Assembly: GCF_001890765.1 (NCBI RefSeq)
Contig: NZ_KV878783.1
Location: forward strand, 3,996,771-4,060,770
Direction of reading: 5' to 3'
Origin: Spirulina major PCC 6313
Lineage (GTDB): Bacteria; Cyanobacteriota; Cyanobacteriia; Cyanobacteriales; Spirulinaceae
DNA: 64,000 nt
The notes beneath the pieces were generated by a model. It searched no databases. It saw only the letters and a list, made by a program, of their open reading frames with translations, and was not told the origin of the DNA. Each line of letters begins with the position of its first letter. The stretch's first letter is position 1. The translations under genes were made by a program, and so were the position numbers. Of the stretch, positions 1 through 7,854 are shown piece by piece.

Positions 1-822
1 CATTGGGCCAGCCGCAATGCTGCAACGCAACAGGTCAATCTCCACCTCGCGCCCATTGAGGTAGATCAGCCCTTACGAGGGATTTGGGAGCAACAACCGA
101 TTGTTTTGATGGGCGGGTTTTTAGGGCTTGAAACCAACAAGGGGCATCGCTATCGGCAACAGTTAGGCCTGGGGGATTGGATGCAAGTTAAGTTTTCCCC
201 CCAGCGTCAAAACGACTATATCCAGCTTTATATCCCCGATCGCATGCCGCTCCCCAACACACGGGATTTTCAGCCCCGCCTCTTGGATCAAGTGTTGCGC
301 CTCTGTCGCGGTGGCATGATCAGTCAGCGGCGGAGCCATCGCCACCCCCCCGATTGGATTGCCCCGTTGAAACGTCCGGTCGTGGTGATTGTGGATGATG
401 TGCCCCTACGCGGACAAGTGGCGGCAACGGTGGCGGCGGAGTTTGGCTCTGTGGTGAAGGTGGAGCAGAAGGGGCTTGCGCCGGAGGGGATTTTGGTCTG
501 TGGCTGGACGTTCTGGCGTTGCCATCAAGAGGCTTTACCCTTGCCGCAGTTGCTGATCATTGCCACGTTGCCCCTGCCATCGATGGAAAATCCCCTGGTG
601 GCCGGTCGTGTCCGCCATTATAAACACCAACACCAAGACTGGTTTCACTACTACTTGTTGCCGGTGGCAATGCAGGAATTGCAGCGGGCGATCGTGCCGG
701 TGCGGGAGGTGCAGGGGGTGGTGGCGCTCTTGGATAATCGGGTCAATCATCGCAGCTACGGGGCGAAGATTTTGACGGCGTTAGAGCCGATGGCGCGGGT
801 GAATACGATTGATTTTGTTTAA
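1..822 (+). CDS. DinG/Rad3-like DNA helicase, C-terminal part (5' truncated by window)
   Basis: The reading frame is open from base 1, so the gene starts upstream and the ATG at 106 is probably internal. The visible part ends in a block typical of the last helicase domain of DinG/XPD-type superfamily 2 helicases: a 'LPLPS..NPLV.GR' stretch followed by 'GVVALLDNRVNHRSYG', where these proteins carry motif VI. In this family the C-terminal domain couples ATP hydrolysis to unwinding of DNA with 5' overhangs. The 'RGVV' arginine pattern is partly replaced here, and the Walker A and iron-sulfur regions lie outside the window, so activity cannot be judged. The family call rests on the tail alone. 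Confidence 0.6.
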   Translation, partial: HWASRNAATQQVNLHLAPIEVDQPLRGIWEQQPIVLMGGFLGLETNKGHRYRQQLGLGDWMQVKFSPQRQNDYIQLYIPDRMPLPNTRDFQPRLLDQVLRLCRGGMISQRRSHRHPPDWIAPLKRPVVVIVDDVPLRGQVAATVAAEFGSVVKVEQKGLAPEGILVCGWTFWRCHQEALPLPQLLIIATLPLPSMENPLVAGRVRHYKHQHQDWFHYYLLPVAMQELQRAIVPVREVQGVVALLDNRVNHRSYGAKILTALEPMARVNTIDFV

Positions 823-881
823 GTCTGGATTGATGGCAAACCGAAATAAGTCCTCGCGGCAATGCTGCCGCAGATTAGACC

Positions 882-1145
882 CTTGCGCAGAGTCAAGACT
901 TATGATTCGGATCGGATTGAATGGCCAACGCTCAAGGTGACGGTCGGTGCGTTGTGATGGTGCGTTACGTTTCGCTAACAGCACCCTACTGCCATGGCAC
1001 AGCTAAAGTAGTACTTTACAGTAGGGTGGGTTGGGTGGATTTAACTCTTGCCATTGATGCAATCCAGCGATTAACCAAAACTCACTTTTTAAGATGTGTC
1101 GTGCTATTACAAGTATCCTGATTCTTAGCCTTGATGCTGTACTAG
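882..1145. mobile_element. Short inverted-repeat element, CTAG family, copy A
   Basis: About 264 bp with degenerate ends. The left end resembles CTAGTGCAGAGTCAAG and the right end, read in reverse complement, is CTAGTACAGCATCAAG. The interior holds the block 'ttacgtttcgctaacagcac' and 'gtagggtgggtt', shared with related copies near 16.8, 21.2 and 32.0 kb. No coding capacity is seen. It fits a non-autonomous MITE. The right end shares its CTAG with the next element. Confidence 0.6.
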
Positions 1146-1273
1146 TGGACTGTCTAGCCTCAGATGGCAAGTAACTTGAAGACTGAGCGAAGTTGAAGTC
1201 TGGTGCTCCGGGGTTCGACGACCCTCACCCCTCTGGATAACAACTCACCTTTTTAAGCTAGACAAGACACTAG
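1142..1273. mobile_element. Short inverted-repeat element, second type, abutting ruvA
   Basis: 132 bp. The left end CTAGTGGACTGTCTAGC matches the reverse complement of the right end, CTAGTGTCTTGTCTAGC, at 14 of 17 positions. It shares CTAG (1142-1145) with the preceding element. Its right-hand CTAG (1270-1273) supplies the TAG stop codon of ruvA on the minus strand. There is no open frame of note. Confidence 0.6.
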
Positions 1274-1899
1274 CCTTGACTGAGCCAAGCGATCGCTGCT
1301 TTGATCCATAATTCCGGCGCGGGGGTTTTGAGGAGTTGGGGGTCTTGGTGGAGGTGGATGAGGGCCGAGGTGATTTCGTCTTGGTCGTAACCGAGGGCGA
1401 GGAGGGTGAGTTCTACATCTTCTTGGAGGGTGGGGTCAAGGTTGGCGGTGGCGGGTGGGGCGATTTGGGCGGTGGTGCGCCATTGGGCGAGGCTGGTTTT
1501 CAGTTCGAGGGCGATGCGTTCGGCGGTTTTTTTGCCCACGCCGGGGGTTTTGATTAAAACGCGGGTGTTGTTGGTGACGATCGCTTGCACCAATTCCTCT
1601 AACCCCAGGGCATCGAGAAGGGCGATCGCTAACTGGGCCCCGATGCCGCTGACGGCGATTAACTGGCGAAATAGATCCCGCTCAGCCATGGACGCAAAGC
1701 CATAGAGCAGGGTTTGATCCTCGCGGGTTTGGTGGTGGGTGAAGATTTGGAGCATCTCCCCTGTGCCGGTGGGTAATTGTGTCGCCCACCGGCCGGGAAT
1801 CTGCACTTCATAGCCGATCTGATTCACTTCAACGATCGCCACCAGCCGCTGATTGCGCCGCTGCACCGCTACCACTTGACCGTTGAGATAACTAATCAT
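1270..1899 (-). CDS. ruvA: Holliday junction branch migration protein RuvA
   Basis: 209 residues, the normal RuvA length. The N-terminal OB-fold begins MISYLNGQVV, followed by 'GYEVQIPGRW' and the helix-hairpin-helix pair 'LIAVSGIGAQLAIALL' and 'LIKTPGVGKKTAERIALELK', which grips the junction. The C-terminal domain 'VELTLLALGYDQDEI' is the part that contacts RuvB. RuvA binds four-way junctions as a tetramer and RuvB drives migration. I chose the ATG at 1899, which overlaps the upstream gene's TGA as ATGA, over an in-frame extension of 12 codons, because family N-termini match there. Translational coupling to the upstream gene is likely. The stop lies in the end of a small mobile element, so the last residues may have been altered. 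Confidence 0.95.
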   Translation of the reverse strand: MISYLNGQVVAVQRRNQRLVAIVEVNQIGYEVQIPGRWATQLPTGTGEMLQIFTHHQTREDQTLLYGFASMAERDLFRQLIAVSGIGAQLAIALLDALGLEELVQAIVTNNTRVLIKTPGVGKKTAERIALELKTSLAQWRTTAQIAPPATANLDPTLQEDVELTLLALGYDQDEITSALIHLHQDPQLLKTPAPELWIKAAIAWLSQG

Positions 1900-3218
1900 C
1901 GCCCTCCGGTGAGGCGCGATCGCACCCGTCGCCACAGCCCAATGACCGCATCTTCCACCCGTGCCATCAACCGGTCAAAGGCCCCTAGCACCACTTCGAG
2001 CCAATGTTTTTCATAGCCCACGGGTTCGGCGGGGATATCGAGCCAGTCCGGTTGATAGTCCGGCGGGGCGGCGGTGGATTCGCGGCGGCGAAGGGGGGCG
2101 GGGGCATCGTCGGCGGGGGAGGTCATGGGGGGTTTTAAGAGGGACAGAGGCGAGGGGTCACGGTGGGGCGGCTCGACGGCATAGAGTTCGAGGGCCATTT
2201 CGTCGTCGATGATGGAGCGGCTGCGGGGAACGGAGGGAATGAAGCCGCTGGATGGGTTAGGGATGTCTTCCCAGAGGAGCCAGGGCTGTCTGGGCGGGGG
2301 AGGTGGGGGCTGTAAGGGGGTGAGTTGGGGTTGGAGGCCGAAGAAATAGGCGATCGCGCTCTGGATTAACCCTTGCAGCGTACCGGACGGGGCTTCTTGT
2401 TGCGTTTGGGTCTTCATCCAATCCACCCAGCGGGCTTGGAGGGCGGCCTGTTGGGTTTCGAGGCTCACCACTTGCGGATCGAGCTTGGCCAAGGCTGAGG
2501 GGAGGGACGGCGGCGGCGGCAGGGTGAGGGCGGGAGGCAGGGCGAGGGGAAAGATCGGCGGTTCAAAAAAGGTGTCTTCGTGAAACAGATTAGTAGCGAT
2601 CGCCACTGGACTCTGTTGCAGCCAACGCATCACCGCCCAAAACCGCCGCACAGGGGGCCAAATCTGCGGATCTTGGCTGAGGGCGGCAGGAATCAGGGTG
2701 CGATAGGCCTGCACCTTGCGGCGATAGTTCTGATAGGCGTAGTCGGCGAGTTCGAGGCGAATATGGCGATCGAGGCGTTGCTGTTCCGCTGGGGGGAGGG
2801 CAATGGGGCTGTTGTCGTGGGCGGTGAGGAGGAGGCTGCGGGTGGTGCGATCGCTGGCAATGCCTCGAATCAGTCCGGTGGGGGATATGTTTGTCGGAGG
2901 TGCGATCGCTTCGAGATCCAGATCCGCCCAAACTGTCCCGGTCGTCACCTGAGCCAAGAGCTTTTGAATCGGCGTATCGGGGTCGGCCGGTTGCAAATTT
3001 AAGGGAGGAGACGGACTAAAAAATCCTTCGAGTTGCAGGCTAAAATTACGTCCCCATTGGGTCAACGCATAGAAGGGATACAGCAACACTTGCACACCCC
3101 ACACCGCCGCCACCTGGGCCGATCGCACCGTGCGCTGAAGGCGATCGCCCCACACAATCCGAGCGCGATTAATCGCATTCAACAAACGACTTTGATAGGG
3201 GCCAGAAGAATCGTGCAT
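1896..3218 (-). CDS. Conserved cyanobacterial protein, proline-rich, unknown function
   Basis: 440 residues from the ATG at 3218; a TTG seven codons upstream is the alternative. An N-terminal region with a hydrophobic stretch ('VAAVWGVQVLLYPFYALTQ', about residues 36-54) is followed by a mixed alpha-helical part and a long proline-rich section (about 225-400), including runs of eight or more prolines. The C-terminal end returns to an ordered, basic segment. No catalytic motif is seen. It overlaps ruvA by 4 nt (ATGA) and so forms a two-gene unit with it, but that alone does not show a role in recombination. I do not recognise a named family. The sequence suggests a membrane-associated or peripheral protein with a flexible linker. 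Confidence 0.6.
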   Translation of the reverse strand: MHDSSGPYQSRLLNAINRARIVWGDRLQRTVRSAQVAAVWGVQVLLYPFYALTQWGRNFSLQLEGFFSPSPPLNLQPADPDTPIQKLLAQVTTGTVWADLDLEAIAPPTNISPTGLIRGIASDRTTRSLLLTAHDNSPIALPPAEQQRLDRHIRLELADYAYQNYRRKVQAYRTLIPAALSQDPQIWPPVRRFWAVMRWLQQSPVAIATNLFHEDTFFEPPIFPLALPPALTLPPPPSLPSALAKLDPQVVSLETQQAALQARWVDWMKTQTQQEAPSGTLQGLIQSAIAYFFGLQPQLTPLQPPPPPPRQPWLLWEDIPNPSSGFIPSVPRSRSIIDDEMALELYAVEPPHRDPSPLSLLKPPMTSPADDAPAPLRRRESTAAPPDYQPDWLDIPAEPVGYEKHWLEVVLGAFDRLMARVEDAVIGLWRRVRSRLTGGR

Positions 3219-3421
3219 TGCCCAACGGAAAACCTGCAACGATTGTACGGTTTTCCGGTCACGCCGGTACAGCCTCGCCCCGTTTGACCAACTTGCGAAA
3301 TATATCAGGAAACGGTGTGACCCTAGGGGCGTACCTTAAAATACCGGAACACGGGGGAAACGCCCGCATAGAGTTTGGTGAGTAACCCTTCATAATCCTT
3401 GGTTCAGGAGAACAGTTAATC

Positions 3422-4522
3422 ATGACAACCGTGCTTAAAGCGGCGGTAATTGGCACTGGGGTGATTTCAAAAGAACATCTCAGCTTCCTTGCCGCCAGTC
3501 CCCACGCTCGGTTAGTGGGAGTGTGTGACCTCTCGCGAGCCGCAGCCCGCTATGCTGCCCAACGGTATGGCGCTGATGCACCCTACACGGACTTTAACCA
3601 GATGTTGGCCGAAGCGCAGCCCGATGTAGTGCATATCCTCACGCCGCCCCAAAGTCATAAATTCATCGCCACGGCCTGTTTAAAAGCTGGGGCCCATGTG
3701 ATTTGTGAAAAACCGATCGCCTCCAATTATCAAGACTTTCAAGAACTGTGGGCAGTGGCTCAGGAGTGCGATCGCGCCCTAATCGAAGACCAAAACTATC
3801 GCTTCAACGAGCCGATCCTCGCCATTCATGACCTCGTGACCCAGGGCAAACTCGGCCAGATCGAAGAAATCGAAGTGCGGATGTCCCTCGGCCTCCGGGG
3901 CGGCGGTCGCTTTGCTGACGAAAACCTCCCCAGCCCAATCCACCAAATGCCCGCCGGCGTGATCCACGACCTGATCACCCATCTCGTCTATCTCGCCCTG
4001 CCCTACCTGCCCAGCTTTGACTATATTCGCGCCACCTGGAACAACCACGGCGGCGGCGATCTCTTCAAATACGACGATCTAGACGCGCTGGTGATTGGCG
4101 ACAACGTTCATGCCCGATTCCGGTTCAGTTGCACCACCATGCCCGAAGGCTTTCACTTCCGCGTCCGAGGCACCGCAGGCTACGCCGAAACCGACCTATT
4201 TCAACCCTACATTCGCGCCGTCTATCCCCGTGGCGGCAAACAACTCTCCCCCCTCGTCAACCACTGGTGCAACGGTCTCGACCTGATGAAAGCCAGCGTC
4301 CGCAACTTCCGCCGCAAAATCATGCAGCGCACCCCCTACGAAGGTTTAAAAATCCTCCTCGATCGCACCTATACCGCCCTGATCAACGGCACACCCCTGC
4401 CCATCTCTTACGACGATATGGAACGCACCAGCCGCTTAATTGACGCTTTAGTCGCAGAGGACAATCAACGTTCAATGACCCCCACCTGGCATCCGCCGAG
4501 GTGGGGGAGTGACCGGAGATAA
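3422..4522 (+). CDS. Gfo/Idh/MocA-family NAD(P)-dependent oxidoreductase (C-terminus altered by insertion)
   Basis: 366 residues. The Rossmann nucleotide-binding motif 'AVIGTGVISKEHL' is near residue 8, and the family signature 'CEKPIA' near residue 95 carries the lysine that binds substrate and cofactor. The second half is the alpha/beta substrate domain. Such enzymes oxidise or epimerise sugars or sugar nucleotides; the substrate cannot be told here. The reading frame runs into the left hairpin of the IsrB element at 4479, so about the last 14 residues (from 'PTWHPP' on) are encoded by the insertion. The epimerase gene after the element is probably its original operon partner. Confidence 0.85.
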   Translation: MTTVLKAAVIGTGVISKEHLSFLAASPHARLVGVCDLSRAAARYAAQRYGADAPYTDFNQMLAEAQPDVVHILTPPQSHKFIATACLKAGAHVICEKPIASNYQDFQELWAVAQECDRALIEDQNYRFNEPILAIHDLVTQGKLGQIEEIEVRMSLGLRGGGRFADENLPSPIHQMPAGVIHDLITHLVYLALPYLPSFDYIRATWNNHGGGDLFKYDDLDALVIGDNVHARFRFSCTTMPEGFHFRVRGTAGYAETDLFQPYIRAVYPRGGKQLSPLVNHWCNGLDLMKASVRNFRRKIMQRTPYEGLKILLDRTYTALINGTPLPISYDDMERTSRLIDALVAEDNQRSMTPTWHPPRWGSDRR

Positions 4523-4687
4523 CCCGGTCGTAGCTGCGAATAGGCCACCAAGGTTAGTACGGCAACACTTCCGGTTGCTTCTCTAAATCGGATTATTTGT
4601 AAGGCCCTGGAATCTCAGGGAGTGGGTTCAGCCCAGAAACACCGTACTCACTGGCTGAAGAGACCTATAGTTTTGGAATTATCTTCC
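4479..4687 (+). ncRNA. Probable omega RNA of the IsrB element
   Basis: In IscB/IsrB systems the guide-bearing omega RNA lies directly upstream of the nuclease gene, with its guide copied from the DNA flanking the left end. Here about 210 nt of non-coding sequence rich in short complementary segments separate the left hairpin from the ATG at 4688. Examples are 'gaccgg'/'ccggtc', 'tactcactgg' and 'cagcccag'. By that rule the guide would come from the bases just before 4479. The call rests on position and on the family rule; folding was not computed. Confidence 0.6.
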
Positions 4688-5854
4688 ATGCAACGCATCC
4701 CAGTCCAAAACCCTGATGGTACTCCTGCCATGCCCACCAAGAGTAGTCGCGCTCAACGGTGGGTAGCGCAGGGCAAGGCCCAATGGGTGAAAACCAATCT
4801 ACGGATCAAGGTAGTGCGCCTGAAAGCGGAGCCATCGGGTCGTAATACCCAGCCCATCGTGGTCGGGCTCGATCCCGGCAAACTCTATTCAGGGATTGCC
4901 GTTCAATCCGCTCAAGCGACATTATTCCAGTCCCACCTAGAACTCCCCTACCCCAGGGTGCGTGAACGGATGGATCATCGCAGAATGCTACGGCGTTCTC
5001 GCCGCAGTCGGCGGATTAATCGAGAGTTACCCTTCCAGCTACGAAATCATCGCCAAAAGCGATTTAACAACCGTAAACAGCAGAAAGTGCCCCCCAGTAT
5101 CCGAGCCAACCGAGACCTAGAGTTTCGAGTTGTTCAGGAGTTGGGACAACTATTCCCCATTGCCACCATTGGCTACGAGAAAGTTCGCGCCGACGTGGAC
5201 TTAACCTCAGGTCGAAAGGGAGCAAAATCTGGGAAAGGTTTCTCTCCGGTCATGGTGGGGCAAGCCTATGCCATTGAGAAAATGGAGCAGATTGCCCCCG
5301 TCTACACTCGCTACGGGTGGCAGCAGGATGGCAATGGCACCGCTCAACTTCGCTCTGCTTTGGGATTGAAGAAGTCTCAGGACAAAGCAGAACAAATTCC
5401 CCAAACCCATGCGGTAGATGGTATCGCTTTAGCCTGTGGATACTTCATCGAGTATCGTCCCTTCCACCGGAAACGCAGTCACGGTTATCTTTGGTTTGGA
5501 GAGGTTAAGCTCACATCTGCCCCATTTGTGGTGATTAAACGGCCACCCATCAGTCGCAGGCAACTGCACCTCATGGTTCCCCGTCAGAAGGGTCTACGCC
5601 GCAAATATGGGGGCACAGTAACCCGCCATGGATTCCGGAAGGGGGATCTAGTGCGGGCTGAGATGGCAGGTCGCGTCTCGGTGGGCTATGTGAGTGGGGA
5701 TACAACTCGGCAAGTTTCTGTTTCTGAGTTCACTTGGAAGCGTATTGGGCAGTTTAGTGCTGCCAAGGTTGAGCTACTCTATCGCGCCACGGGTATTTTG
5801 GTCAGTTGCCCGCAGAGATTGTCAGTCAGTGGGGCATTTAACCCCGCTGCCTGA
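4688..5854 (+). CDS. isrB: IsrB RNA-guided RuvC nuclease (IscB-like, no HNH domain)
   Basis: 388 residues from the ATG at 4688; a GTG at 4622 would run through the omega RNA region. Order: an N-terminal PLMP-like segment ('DGTPAMPT', about 10-17), RuvC-I 'GLDPGKLYSG' with D62, an arginine-rich bridge helix (about 97-128, 'RRMLRRSRRSRR'), RuvC-II 'IGYEKV' with E164, then RuvC-III 'HAVDGIALA' with H241 and D244. Only about 75 residues separate RuvC-II from RuvC-III and no HNH zinc or His-Asn-His motif is present. That separates IsrB (an omega-RNA-guided nicking enzyme) from IscB. All three acidic RuvC residues are kept, so the protein looks functional. Confidence 0.85.
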   Translation: MQRIPVQNPDGTPAMPTKSSRAQRWVAQGKAQWVKTNLRIKVVRLKAEPSGRNTQPIVVGLDPGKLYSGIAVQSAQATLFQSHLELPYPRVRERMDHRRMLRRSRRSRRINRELPFQLRNHRQKRFNNRKQQKVPPSIRANRDLEFRVVQELGQLFPIATIGYEKVRADVDLTSGRKGAKSGKGFSPVMVGQAYAIEKMEQIAPVYTRYGWQQDGNGTAQLRSALGLKKSQDKAEQIPQTHAVDGIALACGYFIEYRPFHRKRSHGYLWFGEVKLTSAPFVVIKRPPISRRQLHLMVPRQKGLRRKYGGTVTRHGFRKGDLVRAEMAGRVSVGYVSGDTTRQVSVSEFTWKRIGQFSAAKVELLYRATGILVSCPQRLSVSGAFNPAA

Positions 5855-5911
5855 CGCTTGTTTCCTCCCCCACCTGCGGTGCGAGGTGGGGGTTTCCACA
5901 AGGAGTTTTTG

Positions 5912-6922
5912 ATGAAACTACTAATTACTGGCGCATCGGGTTTTGTGGGTAAATATGTCGTGGCCGAAGGGCTGCGGCGGGGTCATGACGTGAAAGCCGT
6001 CGTCCGTCCCCAAACCGACGTAACCCGCATTCCCTGGCATGATTGCGATCGCCTCGAACTCGTTCGCATCGACCTCCGCCAACAAGCCGAACTCACCGCC
6101 GCCCTAAACGGCGTGGATGCCGTCATCCACCTCGCCGCTGTCAAATCCGGCGACTTCTACGACCAATTCGCCGGAACGGTGATGGCCACGGAAAGCCTCC
6201 TCGCCGCCATGGCTGAGGCTCAAGTATCACGCCTCGTGGCAATCAGCACCTTTTCCGTCTACGAATACCAACAAAAACGCGCCCATAGTCTCCTTGATGA
6301 AAATTCCCCCCTTGTCACCCAAGAACGGGTGATCAACCGAGATGAATATTCCCAAACAAAGCTCATCCAAGAGGAGCTTTATCGCGAATTTGGCACAGAA
6401 CACAATGGCAAAGTCACGATCTTAAGACCCGGCATGATCTACGGTCGAGAATACCTCTGGCACGCCCTCCTCGGTGCTGAGTTCGGCTCAGTCCTCTTAC
6501 GCATTGGCACGCGGGGAACGTTGCCCCTCAGCTATGTAGAAAACTGCGCCGAAGCGATGATCATCACGGCAGAATCAGAGGGTGCGATCGGTGAAACGAT
6601 CAACATTGTGGATGACAATTTACCCACCCAAGGGAAGTACACCCAAGAACTCATGAAGCGGGCCGAATCTCCGAAGCTCTATTACTGCCCTTGGGTGGTA
6701 ATGAAGTCGATCGCGGGCTTCGGTTGGTGGATCAATCAAACCTTTTTAGACGGCAAAGCTAAAATGCCGGGGATTGTGGTTCCAGCAAAGTTGCACGGTC
6801 GTTTTAAACCGTTGCGCTACACCAACAAACACGCTAAATCGGTCTTAAACTGGCAACCCAAATACACCTTCGAGGAATCCCTAGATCGCAGTTGCGGTGA
6901 GATAGAACTCCTCAAAGCCTAA
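5912..6922 (+). CDS. NAD-dependent epimerase/dehydratase (extended SDR)
   Basis: 336 residues from the ATG at 5912, with AAGGAG at 5900-5905 as ribosome site; this site lies just outside the IsrB element's right hairpin. The extended short-chain dehydrogenase features are the glycine motif 'ITGASGFVGKYV' at residue 4, 'DAVIHLAAVKSG' near 68, the active-site Tyr-x3-Lys in 'DEYSQTKLI', and 'ILRPGMIYG'. These enzymes act on nucleotide sugars or related lipids. With the upstream Gfo/Idh/MocA gene on the same strand it probably formed an operon for a sugar modification before the element entered. The substrate is unknown. Confidence 0.85.
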   Translation: MKLLITGASGFVGKYVVAEGLRRGHDVKAVVRPQTDVTRIPWHDCDRLELVRIDLRQQAELTAALNGVDAVIHLAAVKSGDFYDQFAGTVMATESLLAAMAEAQVSRLVAISTFSVYEYQQKRAHSLLDENSPLVTQERVINRDEYSQTKLIQEELYREFGTEHNGKVTILRPGMIYGREYLWHALLGAEFGSVLLRIGTRGTLPLSYVENCAEAMIITAESEGAIGETINIVDDNLPTQGKYTQELMKRAESPKLYYCPWVVMKSIAGFGWWINQTFLDGKAKMPGIVVPAKLHGRFKPLRYTNKHAKSVLNWQPKYTFEESLDRSCGEIELLKA

Positions 6923-7203
6923 CCCCCCCCAAGAGTGAACCGTCTCTCACTCTAATTAAAAAAATTGCAGTATTTCTTAAAACAAAATGTAATCTTTTGG
7001 CTTAATGATGAAATATTCAAAGTAGTAATCTCTAAAACTCCTACTCTGTCGTGCTATTTGCTTATAGTTTACTTGTTTGTATTGCAAGAGATGGCAATAC
7101 CCACCCTGCTACTACATTTTTGCTGTCGTGCTTTATATTGAAATTCATGCTATTAAAATAGTAGTCTACATCTGTACAATATGAAATGGGAGCGTTATAC
7201 CAT

Positions 7204-7854
7204 ATGAAAAACTCTGATGAATACAGTTTGGCAAAGGAAGGAAATCCGAAAGCCATTGAGGCTTTGATAAATAAAACACTAAGCCCTAAAGGTATAAGTG
7301 TAAAAGCATCACTAAGTCATGATTGCTTAAGCCTTATTGTTAAGTCTAAGACTTCACTAAATCAAAAAGCTGTTAGTAGTTTTTTGCAACAAGGTCTAAC
7401 AAAACTCAATCCCCAAAATATTGAACGAGTGGTTATTAAAGGTGGAGCTACTAATCAAGCATCAAATCAATGGCAACTTTCATTTTCTCTTTCAGAGTCA
7501 TCAAAAGAGAATAATTCAGAAACGAAGATGTCAACAAAAGGTGTTCAGAAAATCAAAAGGATAGATAAGAATCTTGAAAAAAAACAACAAAAAAGTAAAA
7601 TTAAGAAGCAAAAGAAAATTCTTGATCTAACAACAAAAGAAATCATTAACCTGACAACAGATTTTATTAAAAAAGAACCAAAAAAAATTGCAATTTTGTT
7701 TTTCACGCTATTTGGTTTGTTCGTGTTGTCTAATTTATTTTCATCAAAACAAATTGACAATGAAATAGCTCAAGAACAAAATACGGATTCAATAGAAATT
7801 GAACCTAGTCAATCTTCTAACACATCTGTAGAGCTTTGGAATGATACTACGTAA
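7204..7854 (+). pseudogene. 5' part of a gene split by the IS66-type element
   Basis: Up to 7850 this is native sequence; the TAA at 7852 comes from the insertion. Two in-frame ATGs (7186, 7204) are possible starts. The visible part has a compact N-terminal domain ('LAKEGNPKAIEALINKTLSPKGI'), a lysine-rich linker (about 115-145) and a single hydrophobic segment ('IAILFFTLFGLFVLSNLF', about 160-177). This suggests a cytoplasmic domain anchored by one membrane helix. The N-terminal domain resembles a module I have seen in other cyanobacterial membrane proteins, but I cannot name a function. Base composition is far richer in A+T than the flanks. The rest of the gene resumes at 9376. Confidence 0.8.

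Larger units (their letters stand above)
4479..5892 (+). mobile_element. IsrB-type element of the IS200/IS605 superfamily
   Basis: Both ends carry hairpins with the same 9-bp stem, CCCCCACCT ... AGGTGGGGG (4479-4507 and 5867-5892), the subterminal palindromes expected of single-strand transposons in this superfamily. The cargo is one RuvC-like nuclease without a tnpA, so it would depend on a transposase supplied elsewhere. It sits between two sugar-metabolism genes on the same strand. Exact cleavage points cannot be fixed, because this class makes no target duplication. Confidence 0.8.

Noticed and set aside
4622-4687. Longer IsrB start at the GTG
   Set aside because: It would add 22 residues before the PLMP segment and run through the omega RNA region; homologs start near the ATG at 4688.
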